NCBI RefSeq assembly: GCF_018613195.1
Contig: NZ_JAGGQQ010000004.1
Location: 1-64,000 of the forward strand
Length of the DNA stretch: 64,000 nt
Source of the DNA: Bacillus sp. ISL-45
GTDB taxonomy: Bacteria > Bacillota > Bacilli > Bacillales > Cytobacillaceae
Reading direction: 5' to 3'
The translations under genes and the position numbers were made by a program. Below, piece after piece: positions 62,799 through 64,000 of this stretch. The notes beneath the pieces are model-generated. The model was not told where the DNA came from, searched no databases, and saw nothing but the letters and a program-made list of their open reading frames with translations. Positions within the stretch are counted from its first letter, which is position 1. Each line of letters opens with the position of its first letter.

Positions 62799-64000
62799 AA
62801 TTGGAACATGAAGTGGTCCAGGATCTATATCCGTTATATATAGAAAATGACTTAACCCCTTCTGTGAAAACAGCAGTTGAAGGACATTTGGAGGAATGTG
62901 AGGCGTGCAAGAAGTTTTACGAAACTGGCGAAAAGACAATCCAAATAAATGACATGGTAGAGCCGGCTGTATCAAAAGCCCTTGATGATAAAATCATTTT
63001 AAAAATGAAACTGAATCGTTTAAGGCTCATTTCTGTCGTTCTTGCCGGCATCCTTTTTTCCATGGTATTTACCGATTACATCAATGAGCGAGAACAATTG
63101 TTCATGGCTACCGATGGTTATTATGATGTTCTCGGGCAAATGGACAGAGTAATTGATGTAGTGAAAAACAAAGACCAAATCAATTTTGACTCTTATGAAA
63201 TGAATCGTTTCTTTGAATATAATAATAAACTTACAGATCATATGAATTTTATCGAAGAGTACAATAAAAATTCAACAGAATTCTTTCTCATCCTGAATAC
63301 TCAAAGACTGAATGCGATGCTTGAAGTGATGAAAACCCGCTTTAACCAGGGCAGGTGGTCTGAAACGGATGAAACAGCATACCAGGCGCTAAAAGAATAT
63401 TTACAAAGTCACAGGCAAGATTTTAGGGAAGACTATGAAAAAACCCACCATGGCTACAGCTCATATCTTCACATTTTAGATGTTAAGGAGATGGATAAGT
63501 TTTATGAAAACGTAAACTTATTAACCTACAGTTATACTCGTTTTCATAAGATGGCTGATCAGGTCGAGCCCCTGAAGGAACCGGAATTAAAAAGCCGAAT
63601 TTCCGACTCTCTGGAAATTGAGCAAGATGAATTTGAATTGGAAAAAGTAAGCCCGGTAAATGATATATATGTCTATCGTTTTGAGAATAAAAATGGCTAT
63701 GGCGGAGAGATCGATGCAGTCACCGGCCAAATCACTGAATATTTTGGAGATACTGGCCCGCTAACCGATGGACCAATCATGAATCAGGAAGAAGCCGAAA
63801 GAAAAGCTAGGTTATATCTAGAAAAAATTTACGGAAAAGATATAAATCTTGAACTCGTTTCCTTAGGCTTTAATTTTAACTCCTCAGCTAATGATTCTAG
63901 ATACAAGGTTTATAGCTTCAAAGCTGTGCCAAAAGTTCAAGGTTATACATTGTATACACCTTTTGAAACCGAAACTATTCTTAACCTTAATGCCAGGAAC
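62795..64000 (+). CDS. Zinc-finger anti-sigma factor with large extracellular domain (partial)
   Basis: At least 402 codons, running off the window end. The N-terminus has a zf-HC2 motif (HLEECEACKKF: H-x3-C-x2-C) that binds and holds an ECF sigma factor. A membrane helix follows (LISVVLAGILFSMVFTDYI), then a long extracellular region with a part similar to PepSY/YcdB-like proteins near the end (RFENKNGYGGEIDAVTGQI, QEEAERKARLYLEKIYGKD). Overlap with the sigma gene by ATGA. The C-terminus is missing here. Confidence 0.85.
   Translation, partial: MKLEHEVVQDLYPLYIENDLTPSVKTAVEGHLEECEACKKFYETGEKTIQINDMVEPAVSKALDDKIILKMKLNRLRLISVVLAGILFSMVFTDYINEREQLFMATDGYYDVLGQMDRVIDVVKNKDQINFDSYEMNRFFEYNNKLTDHMNFIEEYNKNSTEFFLILNTQRLNAMLEVMKTRFNQGRWSETDETAYQALKEYLQSHRQDFREDYEKTHHGYSSYLHILDVKEMDKFYENVNLLTYSYTRFHKMADQVEPLKEPELKSRISDSLEIEQDEFELEKVSPVNDIYVYRFENKNGYGGEIDAVTGQITEYFGDTGPLTDGPIMNQEEAERKARLYLEKIYGKDINLELVSLGFNFNSSANDSRYKVYSFKAVPKVQGYTLYTPFETETILNLNARN

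Overview
The window looks like chromosomal DNA of an endospore-forming Bacillaceae species of the Bacillus/Mesobacillus/Cytobacillus type. The reasons are a low-to-moderate GC content, strong AGGAGG-type ribosome binding sites with frequent TTG/GTG starts, and the lexA-yneA-yneB-ynzC-tkt / sirA-yneF / ccdA-yneI-ccdC backbone known from Bacillus subtilis. Spo0E-like phosphatase, SirA and a guanine riboswitch upstream of xpt-pbuX point the same way. No tRNA, rRNA, CRISPR array, insertion sequence or prophage was recognised.

Layout. (1) 0.4-20.9 kb is an accessory block, almost all on the minus strand, of short single-domain enzymes: GNAT acetyltransferases, NUDIX hydrolases, class I methyltransferases, VOC and GyrI-like proteins, an APH-type kinase, a nucleotidyltransferase, a DUF2268 metalloprotease and a HAD phosphatase. 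Many overlap by 1-4 nt, and several are broken. (2) 21.1-27.1 kb holds the cytochrome c maturation genes ccdA-yneI-ccdC, a Spo0E-family gene and a heterodimeric ABC exporter. (3) 27.3-33.6 kb holds the riboswitch-controlled xpt-pbuX operon and, on the minus strand, yrrT-mtnN-luxS-mccA-mccB, a complete route from S-adenosylhomocysteine to cysteine. (4) 33.8-44.4 kb is mixed: an orphan receiver protein, peptidase S51, MFS, sirA-yneF, azoreductase, a lysozyme-like protein, SDR, VOC and an ECF sigma/anti-sigma pair. (5) 44.5-49.4 kb holds tkt, ynzC and the SOS genes yneB, yneA and lexA with three LexA boxes, then a small probable sporulation gene. (6) 49.4-61.8 kb starts with a DinG-like helicase and continues as a second accessory block of small genes. 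(7) 62.2-64 kb holds a second ECF sigma factor and its zinc-finger anti-sigma factor, which runs off the window.

The most unusual feature is a set of six intergenic tandem arrays: A1 22-222, A2 12299-12603, A3 34215-34464, B 18448-18711, C 37912-38262, D 61881-62047. Four sequence types occur. Types A, B and C have a 52-bp period (exact apart from one 53-bp step in A3), which is about five turns of B-DNA. Every unit carries a GACA/TGTC-centred palindrome whose arms differ between types, joined by a linker whose start (GACA, then CTTTTC or a close variant) is shared. In array B the arm changes covary between the right arm of one unit and the left arm of the next, which identifies the short hairpin at the unit junction as the constrained element. 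All six arrays point the same way on the chromosome. I know of no described family that fits.

The accessory blocks also hold five probably inactive genes. These are an S41 peptidase with an internal TGA, a NUDIX gene with a GGAA duplication, a 35-codon NUDIX stub, a membrane protein with an internal TAG, and a GNAT stub whose frame runs into array D. Ten or so genes shorter than 60 codons were added by reading the sequence directly.
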